Source: Desulfuromusa sp. (GTDB taxonomy: Bacteria; Desulfobacterota; Desulfuromonadia; Desulfuromonadales; Geopsychrobacteraceae). Taken from it: a DNA stretch of 35,597 nucleotides. Location: the NCBI GenBank assembly GCA_027858895.1, contig JAQIBX010000171.1, forward strand, positions 1 to 35,597, in the 5' to 3' direction. This document shows, piece by piece, positions 14,962-21,664 of this stretch. Made by a program: the position numbers and the translations under genes. The number at the start of each line of letters is the position of its first letter. Positions within the stretch are counted from its first letter, which is position 1. The notes beneath the pieces were generated by a model. That model worked only from the letters and a program-made list of their open reading frames with translations. It was not told the origin of the DNA and did not search any database.

Positions 14962-16950
14962 ATGGTAGAATTTATTCGTAAGCGTGATGGTCGTCTGGTT
15001 CCGTATCTAGAAGATAAAATCTCCCAGGCTATTATCAAGGCGGTCAGTTCAGTCGGTGGGAGTGATTTTGAGAGAGTTTCTGATATCACCCGTCAGGTCG
15101 GCGGGATACTTTCGGTTCTCTACAAGGGTGATCGGTTTCCAACCGTTGAAAATGTGCAGGATCTGGTTGAGAAAATCTTAATTGAAAATGGTCATGCGCA
15201 AACGGCCAAAGCTTATATTCTCTATCGTAAGCAACATGAAAGCCTGCGTAAAACTCGTGAATTCATGCAGGAATCGATTGAGTCTATCGATTCCTACCTG
15301 GTGCGTGAAGATTGGCGAGTTAACGAAAATGCCAATATGGGTTATTCGCTGCAGGGTCTCAACAATCATATTGCTGCCAATATTACCAGTCACTACTGGT
15401 TGAATAAAATTTACCCTGATGACATTGCCAATGCCCACCGCGATGGAGAATTTCACATCCACGATCTCGGCATGCTATCTGTTTATTGCTGTGGCTGGGA
15501 TTTGAAGGATCTTCTGCTGAAGGGTTTTACTGGAGCCTACGGTAAGGTTCAGAGTGCTCCGCCGAAACATTTCCGCACTGCTTTGGGGCAGGCGGTCAAT
15601 TTTTTCTATACCCTGCAGGGGGAGGCAGCGGGCGCCCAGGCATTTGCCAACTTTGACACTCTGCTGGCACCCTTTATCGCCCACGATCAATTAAGCTATG
15701 CCGAGATTTTACAATCACTGCAGGAATTTGTTTTCAATATGAATGTGCCGACCCGGGTCGGATTCCAGACACCATTTACTAATATCACCTTGGATATGAT
15801 GGTGCCGTCGAATATGGCGCAGGAGGCGGTCGTCATTGGCGGCGAGTTGACGGATCGTTGTTACGGCGAATTCCAGGCTGAAATGGATCTGTTGAATCGG
15901 GCTTTCTGTGAAGTGATGATGCAGGGTGACTCTTCGGGCCGGATCTTTTCTTTTCCGATCCCAACCTATAACATTACCAAAGACCTGGACTGGGAGAGCG
16001 AGCGCTTGCGTCCGGTCTGGGAGATGACAGCGAAATACGGTATTCCCTATTTCAGTAATTTCGTTAATTCCGATATGGATCCCGAAGATGCTCGTTCCAT
16101 GTGTTGTCGACTGCGCCTTGATAATCGCGAATTGAGACGTCGGGGTGGTGGCTTGTTTGGCTCCAATCCGATGACTGGATCAATCGGCGTGGTCACCATT
16201 AATCTGCCTCGAGCTGCCTATCTAGCCAATGATAAGGCCGAGTTTTTTGCCCGTATCAGCAAGCTGATGAAGTTGGCATTTCAGTCACTGGAGATCAAGC
16301 GCAAGCAACTGGAGCGCTTTACTGCAGATGGTCTTTACCCTTATAGCAAGTTTTATCTATCAGCCATCCGTGAGCGCAGTGGTAACTTCTGGGATAACCA
16401 TTTTTCAACTATTGGTCTGATTGGTATGCATGAAGCCTGTCTCAATTTGTATGGTAGTGGCATAGACAGTGAAACAGGGCAGGCTTTATCTCAGGCAACG
16501 CTTGAGTATATGCGTAAGCAGCTTGAGGCTTTTCAGGAGGAGACCGGCCATCTCTATAATTTGGAGGCCACTCCAGCGGAGGGAACCAGCTTCCGGCTTG
16601 CCAATCGTGACCGCAAAAGTTTTCCAGACATTATTTGTGCCGGGGATGAAGAGCCCTATTACACCAATTCAACCCAATTACCGGTCGGCATAACTGAGGA
16701 CATTTATGAGGCTTTAACCCATCAGGATAAGATGCAAACCCTTTATACGGGTGGCACAGTTTTTCACGGGTTTTTGGGGGAGCGGTTGGAAGATTGGCGC
16801 AGCGCACGGCTCCTGGTCAAGCGGATTTCTGAAACCTTTCATTTGCCTTATTTTACTCTGAGTCCAACGTTTACCATCTGCCCGGTGCATGGCTACATAT
16901 CGGGTGAACATTTTTCTTGTCCTCATCACCAAGAGGGTCAGGCGGCGTAG
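14962..16950 (+). CDS. nrdD: Anaerobic (class III) ribonucleoside-triphosphate reductase, large part lacking the glycyl-radical tail
   Basis: A 662-residue protein that reduces ribonucleotides to deoxyribonucleotides under anoxia. The N-terminal ATP-cone (about 3-90) starts VEFIRKRDGRLVPYLEDKI. The barrel contains SVYCCGWDL (about 175), SMCCRLRLD (about 380, where the thiyl-radical cysteine is expected) and NPMTGSIGVVTINLPR. It ends with CPVHGYISGEHFSCPHH and six more residues, so it holds Cys640 and Cys653 of the C-terminal zinc site. The last part of that site and the glycyl-radical loop found in ordinary NrdD are absent; they are encoded by the next small gene. The stop TAG (16948) is in a different frame from that gene, so readthrough cannot join them. 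ATG at 14962 follows GGAGGGG; an in-frame ATG at 14908 lacks support. Upstream NrdR-like boxes suggest dNTP control. Confidence 0.95.
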   Translation: MVEFIRKRDGRLVPYLEDKISQAIIKAVSSVGGSDFERVSDITRQVGGILSVLYKGDRFPTVENVQDLVEKILIENGHAQTAKAYILYRKQHESLRKTREFMQESIESIDSYLVREDWRVNENANMGYSLQGLNNHIAANITSHYWLNKIYPDDIANAHRDGEFHIHDLGMLSVYCCGWDLKDLLLKGFTGAYGKVQSAPPKHFRTALGQAVNFFYTLQGEAAGAQAFANFDTLLAPFIAHDQLSYAEILQSLQEFVFNMNVPTRVGFQTPFTNITLDMMVPSNMAQEAVVIGGELTDRCYGEFQAEMDLLNRAFCEVMMQGDSSGRIFSFPIPTYNITKDLDWESERLRPVWEMTAKYGIPYFSNFVNSDMDPEDARSMCCRLRLDNRELRRRGGGLFGSNPMTGSIGVVTINLPRAAYLANDKAEFFARISKLMKLAFQSLEIKRKQLERFTADGLYPYSKFYLSAIRERSGNFWDNHFSTIGLIGMHEACLNLYGSGIDSETGQALSQATLEYMRKQLEAFQEETGHLYNLEATPAEGTSFRLANRDRKSFPDIICAGDEEPYYTNSTQLPVGITEDIYEALTHQDKMQTLYTGGTVFHGFLGERLEDWRSARLLVKRISETFHLPYFTLSPTFTICPVHGYISGEHFSCPHHQEGQAA

Positions 16951-17039
16951 CTCATAACTGAAAAGGGGACTGAATTCATATTCTGTCTCCCGATTATCCG
17001 GGGACAGACCAAAGGTCAGTCCCCTAACACTCTAACTGA
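16951..17039. repeat. MITE/REP-like palindromic element in the nrdD intercistronic gap
   Basis: Terminal arms AGGGGACTGA (16964-16973) and TCAGTCCCCT (17016-17025) are perfect inverted repeats, with a second inner stem TCTGTCTCCC/GGGGACAGA (16982-16991/17000-17008). Flanks CTCATAACTGA (16951-16961) and CTCTAACTGA (17030-17039) differ by one inserted base and look like a target duplication. Taking the element out would not restore an unbroken nrdD, because the TAG lies outside it. It resembles the GGGGACAG-type palindromes at 28691-28799. Confidence 0.55.
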
Positions 17040-17056
17040 GAAGTGAGGAGGTCGTA

Positions 17057-17203
17057 ATGGCAACAAAGTGTGACGGGAAAACCGAAGTATATTCACGGGT
17101 ATGTGGATTTTTTCGACCGGTTCAACAATGGAATCGTGGCAAAAAAGAAGAGTTTAAAGAGCGTTCTGAATATGTTGTTGTGACCAAGGAGCAAAAACAC
17201 TGA
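17057..17203 (+). CDS. Stand-alone glycyl-radical domain of class III ribonucleotide reductase
   Basis: A 48-residue gene with AGGAGGT 4 nt before its ATG. The sequence begins MATKCDGKTEVYSRVCGFF and continues RPVQQWNRGKKEEFKER, the C-terminal tail of class III NrdD (compare RVCGYL and the FNAGKQEEVKRR-type ending of E. coli NrdD). Gly17 in RVCGFF would carry the radical; Cys5 aligns with the last zinc cysteine that the large subunit lacks. It lies 106 bp after the nrdD stop in another frame, and its own TGA overlaps the probable start of nrdG. So the active enzyme should be a two-polypeptide complex whose radical tail can be made in excess or replaced, as GrcA does for pyruvate formate-lyase. 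The homology is seen in sequence; the exchangeability is inference. Confidence 0.9.
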   Translation: MATKCDGKTEVYSRVCGFFRPVQQWNRGKKEEFKERSEYVVVTKEQKH

Positions 17204-17904
17204 AAACGATTCGAATTAAAGGTTTTCAGGGAACCAGTTTGCTCGATTTCCCCGGACGGGTTGCTTCGCTGGTCTTTACTGGCGGTTGTAATTTGACTTG
17301 TCCTTTTTGTCACAATGCCGGGTTGGTTCTGGATCCTGATAGCTATCCAGACTATCCCCTTGATGAGTTGCTGGCAGACCTGAAACAGCGTGAGGGTTTT
17401 ATCGATGGGGTTGTAATATCGGGCGGAGAACCGACCATCGATGCTGGTCTGCCGGCATTTTTATCGCTGCTAAAAGAGAGAAACCTGCAAGTTAAGCTCG
17501 ACAGTAACGGCCTGGCGCCGGAAGTTATTGCTCATTTGCTGGAACAGCAATTGGTTGATTACTTTGCTATCGACATAAAAACCAGCCTCAGTCGCTACAA
17601 TGAACTTCATACGATACCGGTTGCGACAGAAGCTTTGCGTGAAACGGTGAAAATTCTAAAAAAAGCGCCCGTTGAAGTTGAGTTTCGCACCACCTGCATT
17701 CCACATCTGGTAGCAGAAGCCGAAGTTGATGGAATGGGGCAGTTGCTGCATGGCGCCCCACTCTGGGTTTTTCAGCAATATGTTCCGTTACACGCCATGG
17801 TTGAAGAGTTGCAACAATATGATGTTTATAGGCCTGAACAACTTTATGCTTTGGCAGAGAGAGCCAAAGGATATGTAGATCAGATTCAAGTTCGGGGAAT
17901 CTGA
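17200..17904 (+). CDS. nrdG: Anaerobic ribonucleotide reductase activating protein (radical SAM)
   Basis: Radical SAM activase, 234 residues as called. The 4Fe-4S/SAM motif is CNLTCPFCHN, followed by SGGEPT and KLDSNG. It abstracts hydrogen from the NrdD glycine and here should act on the separate 48-residue protein. The conserved beginning IKGFQGTSLLDFPGRV lies upstream of the first in-frame TTG (17239), and no ATG, GTG or TTG exists between it and the upstream stop at 17167. The best start is CTG at 17200, 8 nt after AAGGAG (17186-17191) and overlapping the TGA of the previous gene (CTGA). That start is rare but explains the whole conserved N-terminus. Similar activases serve other glycyl enzymes; the neighbours make the NrdD role clear. 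Confidence 0.88.
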   Translation: MKTIRIKGFQGTSLLDFPGRVASLVFTGGCNLTCPFCHNAGLVLDPDSYPDYPLDELLADLKQREGFIDGVVISGGEPTIDAGLPAFLSLLKERNLQVKLDSNGLAPEVIAHLLEQQLVDYFAIDIKTSLSRYNELHTIPVATEALRETVKILKKAPVEVEFRTTCIPHLVAEAEVDGMGQLLHGAPLWVFQQYVPLHAMVEELQQYDVYRPEQLYALAERAKGYVDQIQVRGI

Positions 17905-17916
17905 AATATTTTGGTA

Positions 17917-17957
17917 GTATTCAGGGGCCATGTACTTGTTACGTGTCCCCTGAATAC
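17917..17957. repeat. Palindromic REP-like hairpin after nrdG
   Basis: GTATTCAGGGG (17917-17927) is a perfect inverted repeat of CCCCTGAATAC (17947-17957), with extra pairing inside the 19-nt loop. It lies 12 nt past the nrdG stop. No T-run follows, so it is more likely a repeat that protects the mRNA 3' end than a standard terminator. Its core (CAGGGG...CCCCTG) resembles the other palindromes of the window. Confidence 0.6.
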
Positions 17958-17977
17958 AGTTAATAACTCACAAGGTC

Positions 17978-18135
17978 GCGGGGTTGCGCTCCCGCCCGTC
18001 GTCTTCATTTCTTTGTGCGACCAAAGAAACGAAGCAAAGAAAGACGCCCGAACTCATCCCTGGTGGCAGCCTCTAATGATGAATCAGATGTCTACGTTGG
18101 AGGGGGTACCGGCAGTCTTTAATTCTGTGGGGTAA
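17978..18135. other. Repeat-like non-coding stretch before the hipBA module
   Basis: An open plus-strand frame (17911-18135) covers this stretch but starts inside the hairpin and shows no protein-like conservation. The block TTTCTTTG...CCAAAGAAA...CAAAGAAA (18008-18042) has internal repeats, and from memory resembles a decayed block often seen in proteobacterial intergenic DNA. I call no gene here. Confidence 0.35.
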
Positions 18136-18188
18136 ACTGCCCACTGAAGAAAACCCGAATAAATGATTGGCTGAAAGGTTCAGCTTAA

Positions 18189-18227
18189 AAGCCCCTGAAT
18201 TCCGGTGAGTTCGGGGGCTTATTTTTT
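18189..18227 (+). terminator. Rho-independent terminator upstream of hipB
   Basis: AAGCCCCTGAA (18189-18199) pairs with TTCGGGGGCTT (18210-18220, one G-U), followed by ATTTTTT. It insulates hipBA from the nrd operon. A very similar terminator closes hipBA. Confidence 0.75.
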
Positions 18228-18324
18228 GGTTGGATATTCTCCTCAGCTATCTGGAAGACCGCCTTTTTTGAGTAGATAACATCCACACCAAGAACAGCCT
18301 TACTATTTCTAACGTTTATAAAAA

Positions 18325-18352
18325 TTGACAATAACTGCTATATTTGTATATT
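18325..18352 (+). promoter_or_regulatory. Predicted hipBA promoter
   Basis: TTGACA (18325-18330), 16-bp spacer, TATATT (18347-18352). The start would be near 18359, only about 6 nt before the ATG at 18365, so the transcript may be nearly leaderless. No Shine-Dalgarno is visible, in agreement. HipB-type antitoxins usually bind here to repress their own operon. Confidence 0.5.
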
Positions 18353-18364
18353 ATTACGAACATT

Positions 18365-18694
18365 ATGGCTAAAAAGAAAATCTACATGTATCCGGGTGAG
18401 GCTAAGCAGCTCGCAGGCTTAGGGCAAAGGCTCAAGGACGCGAGGCTTCGCCGACGCTTCTCAATGGAGACTGTGTGCGCTCGTGCCGGCATATCGCGCA
18501 CGACTCTGTACAAGGTTGAGGGCGGCGATTCATCGTCGGCATTTGGACACTATGTTCAAGTGCTGAGAGTTTTGGGTCTCCTCGACGATTTATCTTTCCT
18601 GGCAAAGGAAGATGTTTTGGGCCGCAAACTTCAGGACGAGTCGATGCCCCAGAGAAAGAGAGCACCCCGTTCAAAGGTGAAGAAAGATGGTTAA
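18365..18694 (+). CDS. hipB: HipB-like XRE-family antitoxin/transcription regulator
   Basis: A 109-residue protein with an XRE helix-turn-helix at about residues 15-70: LGQRLKDARLRRRFSMETVC then ARAGISRTTLYKVEGGD. The C-terminus is basic (RKRAPRSKVKK). As the antitoxin of a type II module it should bind HipA and its own promoter. The preferred ATG at 18365 lies just after the predicted promoter; an in-frame ATG at 18344 would fall within the -10 region and is unlikely. The stop overlaps hipA by 8 bp (ATGGTTAA), so antitoxin and toxin synthesis are coupled. Confidence 0.85.
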   Translation: MAKKKIYMYPGEAKQLAGLGQRLKDARLRRRFSMETVCARAGISRTTLYKVEGGDSSSAFGHYVQVLRVLGLLDDLSFLAKEDVLGRKLQDESMPQRKRAPRSKVKKDG

Positions 18695-19925
18695 ACCAAG
18701 AGACCAGATTTGGGTGTGGCTTGATGATCCCGATTTCGGTCCGCTTCAACATATCGGAATTCTCTCAAGGGGGGTAAAGGGGAGCATCAGTTTTGCTTAT
18801 CAAGACGACTGGCTCCTAGGGCGAGACAACTTTCCACTTGATCCAGAACTGGATATGTTCGCTGGGGAGTTCTATCCAAGAAACTCAAACTTTGGTGTCT
18901 TTATGGATTCATGTCCTGATCGCTGGGGGCAAGTTTTGATGAAACGCCGCGAAACCATAGTAGCAAAAGAGGCGGGGAGAGTGCTGCGAACGTTGGATGC
19001 ATGGGACTTCCTTCTTGGTATTCAGGACTGTACCCGCATGGGGGCGCTGAGATACAGCCGCCCTGATGAAGAAAATTATCTGTCCGATGAAGAGCTTGCC
19101 GCTCCACCTGTTTCGAAAATTTCCGAACTTCAAGAAATTGCATATGAGCTGACCAAGAAAAAACTAGCAAGTCCGGAAAAAATCAAGGAATGGTTGAAGG
19201 TACTCGTAGCGCCGGGAGCCTCCCTTGGTGGGGCACGCCCCAAGGCAAACATTGAGGACGAGACAGGCCATCTCTGGATAGCCAAATTTCCATCGGCGAA
19301 TGATGAGTACGATGTTGCCCTGTGGGAAAAACTTCTTCACGACCTGGCATATGACTGCGGGATAAATGTTCCCGATTCACAGGTTCTCCAAGTCGGATCA
19401 GGTTACCACACATTCATGGTGAAGCGATTTGATCGCAACAGGACCGATCGCTATTTCTATGTATCAGCCATGACTATGCTTAACCATATCGACAGCGAAG
19501 ATGCCAACTATCTTGAGCTTGCGAACTTTATCTCCACTATGGGCGTCCCAGGCACAATTAAAGTTGACCTGAAAGAGCTTTTTACTCGAGTGGTATTCAA
19601 TGTTGCTACTGCCAATCGAGATGATCACTTACGCAATCATGGTTTTATTAGAAAGCCATCCGGGTGGATACTCTCTCCTGCTTTTGATATGAACCCATCA
19701 TTCAAGAAAGAGGAACATGTCCTGTCAATCGATACCGATCAACATGATGCGGATATTCAGACCGTGATCAATACGGCTCCTTTTTATCGCCTCAGTGAGA
19801 GTGAGGCTGGCGAAATCACAGAGAAGGTTCTTGGAATAATTTCGGGGTGGCGAACCCGTGCCCGGAGGTTAGGTCTGTCCAGCTATGATTGTGACGAAGC
19901 AGAGCATCTATTCTTGGCAAAATAA
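18687..19925 (+). CDS. hipA: HipA-family Ser/Thr kinase toxin
   Basis: 412 residues, near the usual 400-440. HipA kinases phosphorylate glutamyl-tRNA synthetase or other targets and cause growth arrest and persistence. The N-terminal subdomain (about 5-110) has WVWLDDPDFGPLQHIG. The ATP-binding part has GASLGGARPKA (about 180) and LWIAKFPS. The catalytic loop is ANRDDHLRNHGF (catalytic Asp about 311) and the Mg-binding AFDMNPS follows (about 331). All core residues appear intact, so the toxin should be active. It overlaps hipB and ends just before a strong terminator. The actual target is not readable from sequence. Confidence 0.93.
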   Translation: MVKPRDQIWVWLDDPDFGPLQHIGILSRGVKGSISFAYQDDWLLGRDNFPLDPELDMFAGEFYPRNSNFGVFMDSCPDRWGQVLMKRRETIVAKEAGRVLRTLDAWDFLLGIQDCTRMGALRYSRPDEENYLSDEELAAPPVSKISELQEIAYELTKKKLASPEKIKEWLKVLVAPGASLGGARPKANIEDETGHLWIAKFPSANDEYDVALWEKLLHDLAYDCGINVPDSQVLQVGSGYHTFMVKRFDRNRTDRYFYVSAMTMLNHIDSEDANYLELANFISTMGVPGTIKVDLKELFTRVVFNVATANRDDHLRNHGFIRKPSGWILSPAFDMNPSFKKEEHVLSIDTDQHDADIQTVINTAPFYRLSESEAGEITEKVLGIISGWRTRARRLGLSSYDCDEAEHLFLAK

Positions 19926-19947
19926 TTAGCAGAATTACAGTTAAAAG

Positions 19948-19978
19948 CCCCAGCCTGGTATTCCAGACTGGGGTTTTT
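19948..19978 (+). terminator. Rho-independent terminator after hipA
   Basis: The stem at 19948-19958/19963-19973 (CCCCAGCCTGG with CCAGACTGGGG, one mismatch) has a 4-nt loop and a T5 tail. The lead-in CAGTTAAAAGCCCC nearly repeats CAGCTTAAAAGCCCC at the terminator upstream of hipB. Confidence 0.85.
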
Positions 19979-19999
19979 AATAGAGATAGATTGAGCCTC

Positions 20000-20254
20000 T
20001 CAGAGTTGTATTTTGTGACAGAACAAGCAGCGGAATTTTGAAGGATGGTCTTCTGCAAAGGGAACGTCATTGTCATTGTGGCAATCTTCACAAAATTTCT
20101 CAGCTGCTTTTTTCCCATCAGTTTTAACGATGTCGTAAAATTTTAGGTGAATCTCATCTTTTGGTACCGGTTTGGTTGTTTCTTCGGGTGCCATCCAGAG
20201 AAATATAATAATGGCCAAAGCCCCCAAAAGAAGCAATATATCGCGCCTTTTCAT
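20000..20254 (-). CDS. Small membrane-anchored di-heme c-type cytochrome
   Basis: An 84-residue protein with an N-terminal hydrophobic segment (about 5-22, LLLLGALAIIIFLWM) and two CXXCH haem-binding motifs, CEDCH (55-59) and CLFCH (76-80), spaced 16 residues apart. The likely location is the periplasmic face of the inner membrane, as an electron carrier. AGGAG is 7 nt before the ATG. It follows the 110-residue membrane-protein gene by 61 bp on the same strand, so they are probably one operon. I do not recognise a named family. The spacing of the motifs recalls small cytochrome domains of the NapB/NapC or c7 type, but the match is loose. Confidence 0.8.
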   Translation of the reverse strand: MKRRDILLLLGALAIIIFLWMAPEETTKPVPKDEIHLKFYDIVKTDGKKAAEKFCEDCHNDNDVPFAEDHPSKFRCLFCHKIQL

Positions 20255-20315
20255 GAATATCTCCTGCGAGAAAAATTGAGTTTAAATGTGTGAAACAACG
20301 TTGAAGGGTTAATTA

Positions 20316-20648
20316 TTATTCCGATTTGATAAACAGGAGGTAGATAAACAGGAAAACAACCACCGCGCCGCCGCCAACAATAATCCAGAGACCCCCACTT
20401 GCAATTCCTTCTACGCCGGTTCCTTTGCTGAGCGCTAAGGAAACGACCAGAGCAAAACCGCCGATCCCGCTGATAAAACCCGCTATTGTCCGCCAGCCCA
20501 TAAAGTAGGTGAAGAGTATGATGATTGCAAATCCCCCCAGAAACCAGGGGTTGGTGCTCAGGTCGCCAATGTTCCAGTCCTGCAACTGTTGCATGACTTG
20601 ATCAGTACGAAAATTATCCAGATACTGCTTAATGTCGGTCCAACTCAT
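20316..20648 (-). CDS. Small membrane protein, unknown function (cytochrome neighbour)
   Basis: 110 residues, with a hydrophilic N-terminus (MSWTDIKQYLDNFRTDQVMQ) and three hydrophobic segments at about 35-50, 55-70 and 85-108. The sequence GLWIIVGGGAVVVFLFIYLL forms the last. GAGGAG lies 6 nt before the ATG. It has no cysteines or histidines that could bind haem, so a role as membrane anchor or quinone-side partner of the following di-heme cytochrome is possible, but that is inference from position alone. Confidence 0.75.
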   Translation of the reverse strand: MSWTDIKQYLDNFRTDQVMQQLQDWNIGDLSTNPWFLGGFAIIILFTYFMGWRTIAGFISGIGGFALVVSLALSKGTGVEGIASGGLWIIVGGGAVVVFLFIYLLFIKSE

Positions 20649-20755
20649 ATCTTCTCCTCATCGGATCTGCTGAACAAAGGGCTTCAGTAGTTTCCAGATG
20701 GATAGAATAGTAGCAGATTGTGTATCGATGGGAAAGTGGTAAAAGCCCGTAAATC

Positions 20756-20784
20756 TTGACTTTATCAAGGGGCTTAACTAGGAT
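20756..20784 (+). promoter_or_regulatory. Predicted sigma-70 promoter of murI
   Basis: TTGACT (20756-20761), a 17-bp spacer and TAGGAT (20779-20784). Transcription would start near 20791, giving a leader of about 60 nt before the GTG of murI. Confidence 0.5.
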
Positions 20785-20850
20785 GACATGCTTGGTTTTT
20801 AGACTGATCTTGATGCTTATTTTGTTATAAAATGTCATGATGGAGCTTCT

Positions 20851-21645
20851 GTGCAACATCGTTCGATTGGTATATTCGATTCTGGAGTCGGTGGCTTGAC
20901 GGTTTTTAAAGAGATTGCCCGGTTACTGCCAGAAGAAAATTTGATCTATCTCGGTGATACCGCCCGGGTTCCTTATGGAACCAAAAGTGTCGAAACGGTT
21001 CGGCGTTATGCTCTGGAAGCTGCCGAGTTTTTGGTCGGCCAAGGAGTCAAACTGTTGGTCGTCGCATGCAACACTGCTTCAGCGGTTGCTCTTCCCCTTT
21101 TGCGGGAACGCTTTCAGTTGCCGGTGATTGGGGTGATAGAGCCCGGTGCCCGGCGTGCCGTAGAAAGCCGCAATCGCCGGATTGGGGTTATCGGCACCGA
21201 AGGGACGATCAATAGCAATCGTTATCCTGAGGCAATTCATGCCTTGTTGCCCGATGCACAGATATTTTCTGCACCATGCCCTTTATTTGTTCCCTTGGCC
21301 GAAGAAGGCTGGGCAGAACACGAAATCGCCAGATTGACCGCGACGGAATACTTGCAGCCTTTGTTGGCCGCTAAAATTGATACTCTGGTTCTTGGTTGCA
21401 CCCACTATCCACTGTTGCGTAATACTTTGCGGCAAGTTCTTGGCGAAGCTGTTGCTCTGGTGGATTCAGCGGAAGAAACAGCAAAATCGGTGCAGCAGCT
21501 TTTCCAGCAACAAGGGCTGGCGAACCCTGAATCAGGAGGTCAACGCACTTTTTTTGTGACCGATGTTCCGACCCGATTTGAACGTGTCGGGCAGGCATTT
21601 TTAGGGTCTCATTTGGGGCGGGTTGAACAGGTACAAATAGGGTAA
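20851..21645 (+). CDS. murI: Glutamate racemase
   Basis: 264 residues. Converts L- to D-glutamate for peptidoglycan. The signature segments are IGIFDSGVGGLTV (Asp10), VACNTASA with catalytic Cys73, and LGCTHYPLL with catalytic Cys183. The start is GTG at 20851 with GGAG 5 nt upstream; the ATGs just upstream are out of frame. A 19-bp gap separates it from the GerMN gene, so they probably share a transcript. Confidence 0.96.
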   Translation: MQHRSIGIFDSGVGGLTVFKEIARLLPEENLIYLGDTARVPYGTKSVETVRRYALEAAEFLVGQGVKLLVVACNTASAVALPLLRERFQLPVIGVIEPGARRAVESRNRRIGVIGTEGTINSNRYPEAIHALLPDAQIFSAPCPLFVPLAEEGWAEHEIARLTATEYLQPLLAAKIDTLVLGCTHYPLLRNTLRQVLGEAVALVDSAEETAKSVQQLFQQQGLANPESGGQRTFFVTDVPTRFERVGQAFLGSHLGRVEQVQIG

Positions 21646-21664
21646 TAGCGTTGATGAGGGCACG

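Noticed and set aside
16948-17057. The palindromic insertion as the cause of the nrdD split
   Set aside because: The TAG lies before the insertion and its flanking repeat, and the downstream gene has its own ribosome site; excision in silico leaves two genes.
16948-17060. Amber readthrough or pyrrolysine at the nrdD TAG as a way to reach the glycyl-radical tail
   Set aside because: The frame after TAG stops at TGA 17044-17046, and the radical-tail gene at 17057 is in a different frame, so readthrough alone cannot fuse them.
17911-18135. Plus-strand open frame after nrdG
   Set aside because: It begins inside a palindromic hairpin and covers a repeat-like stretch; no domain is visible.
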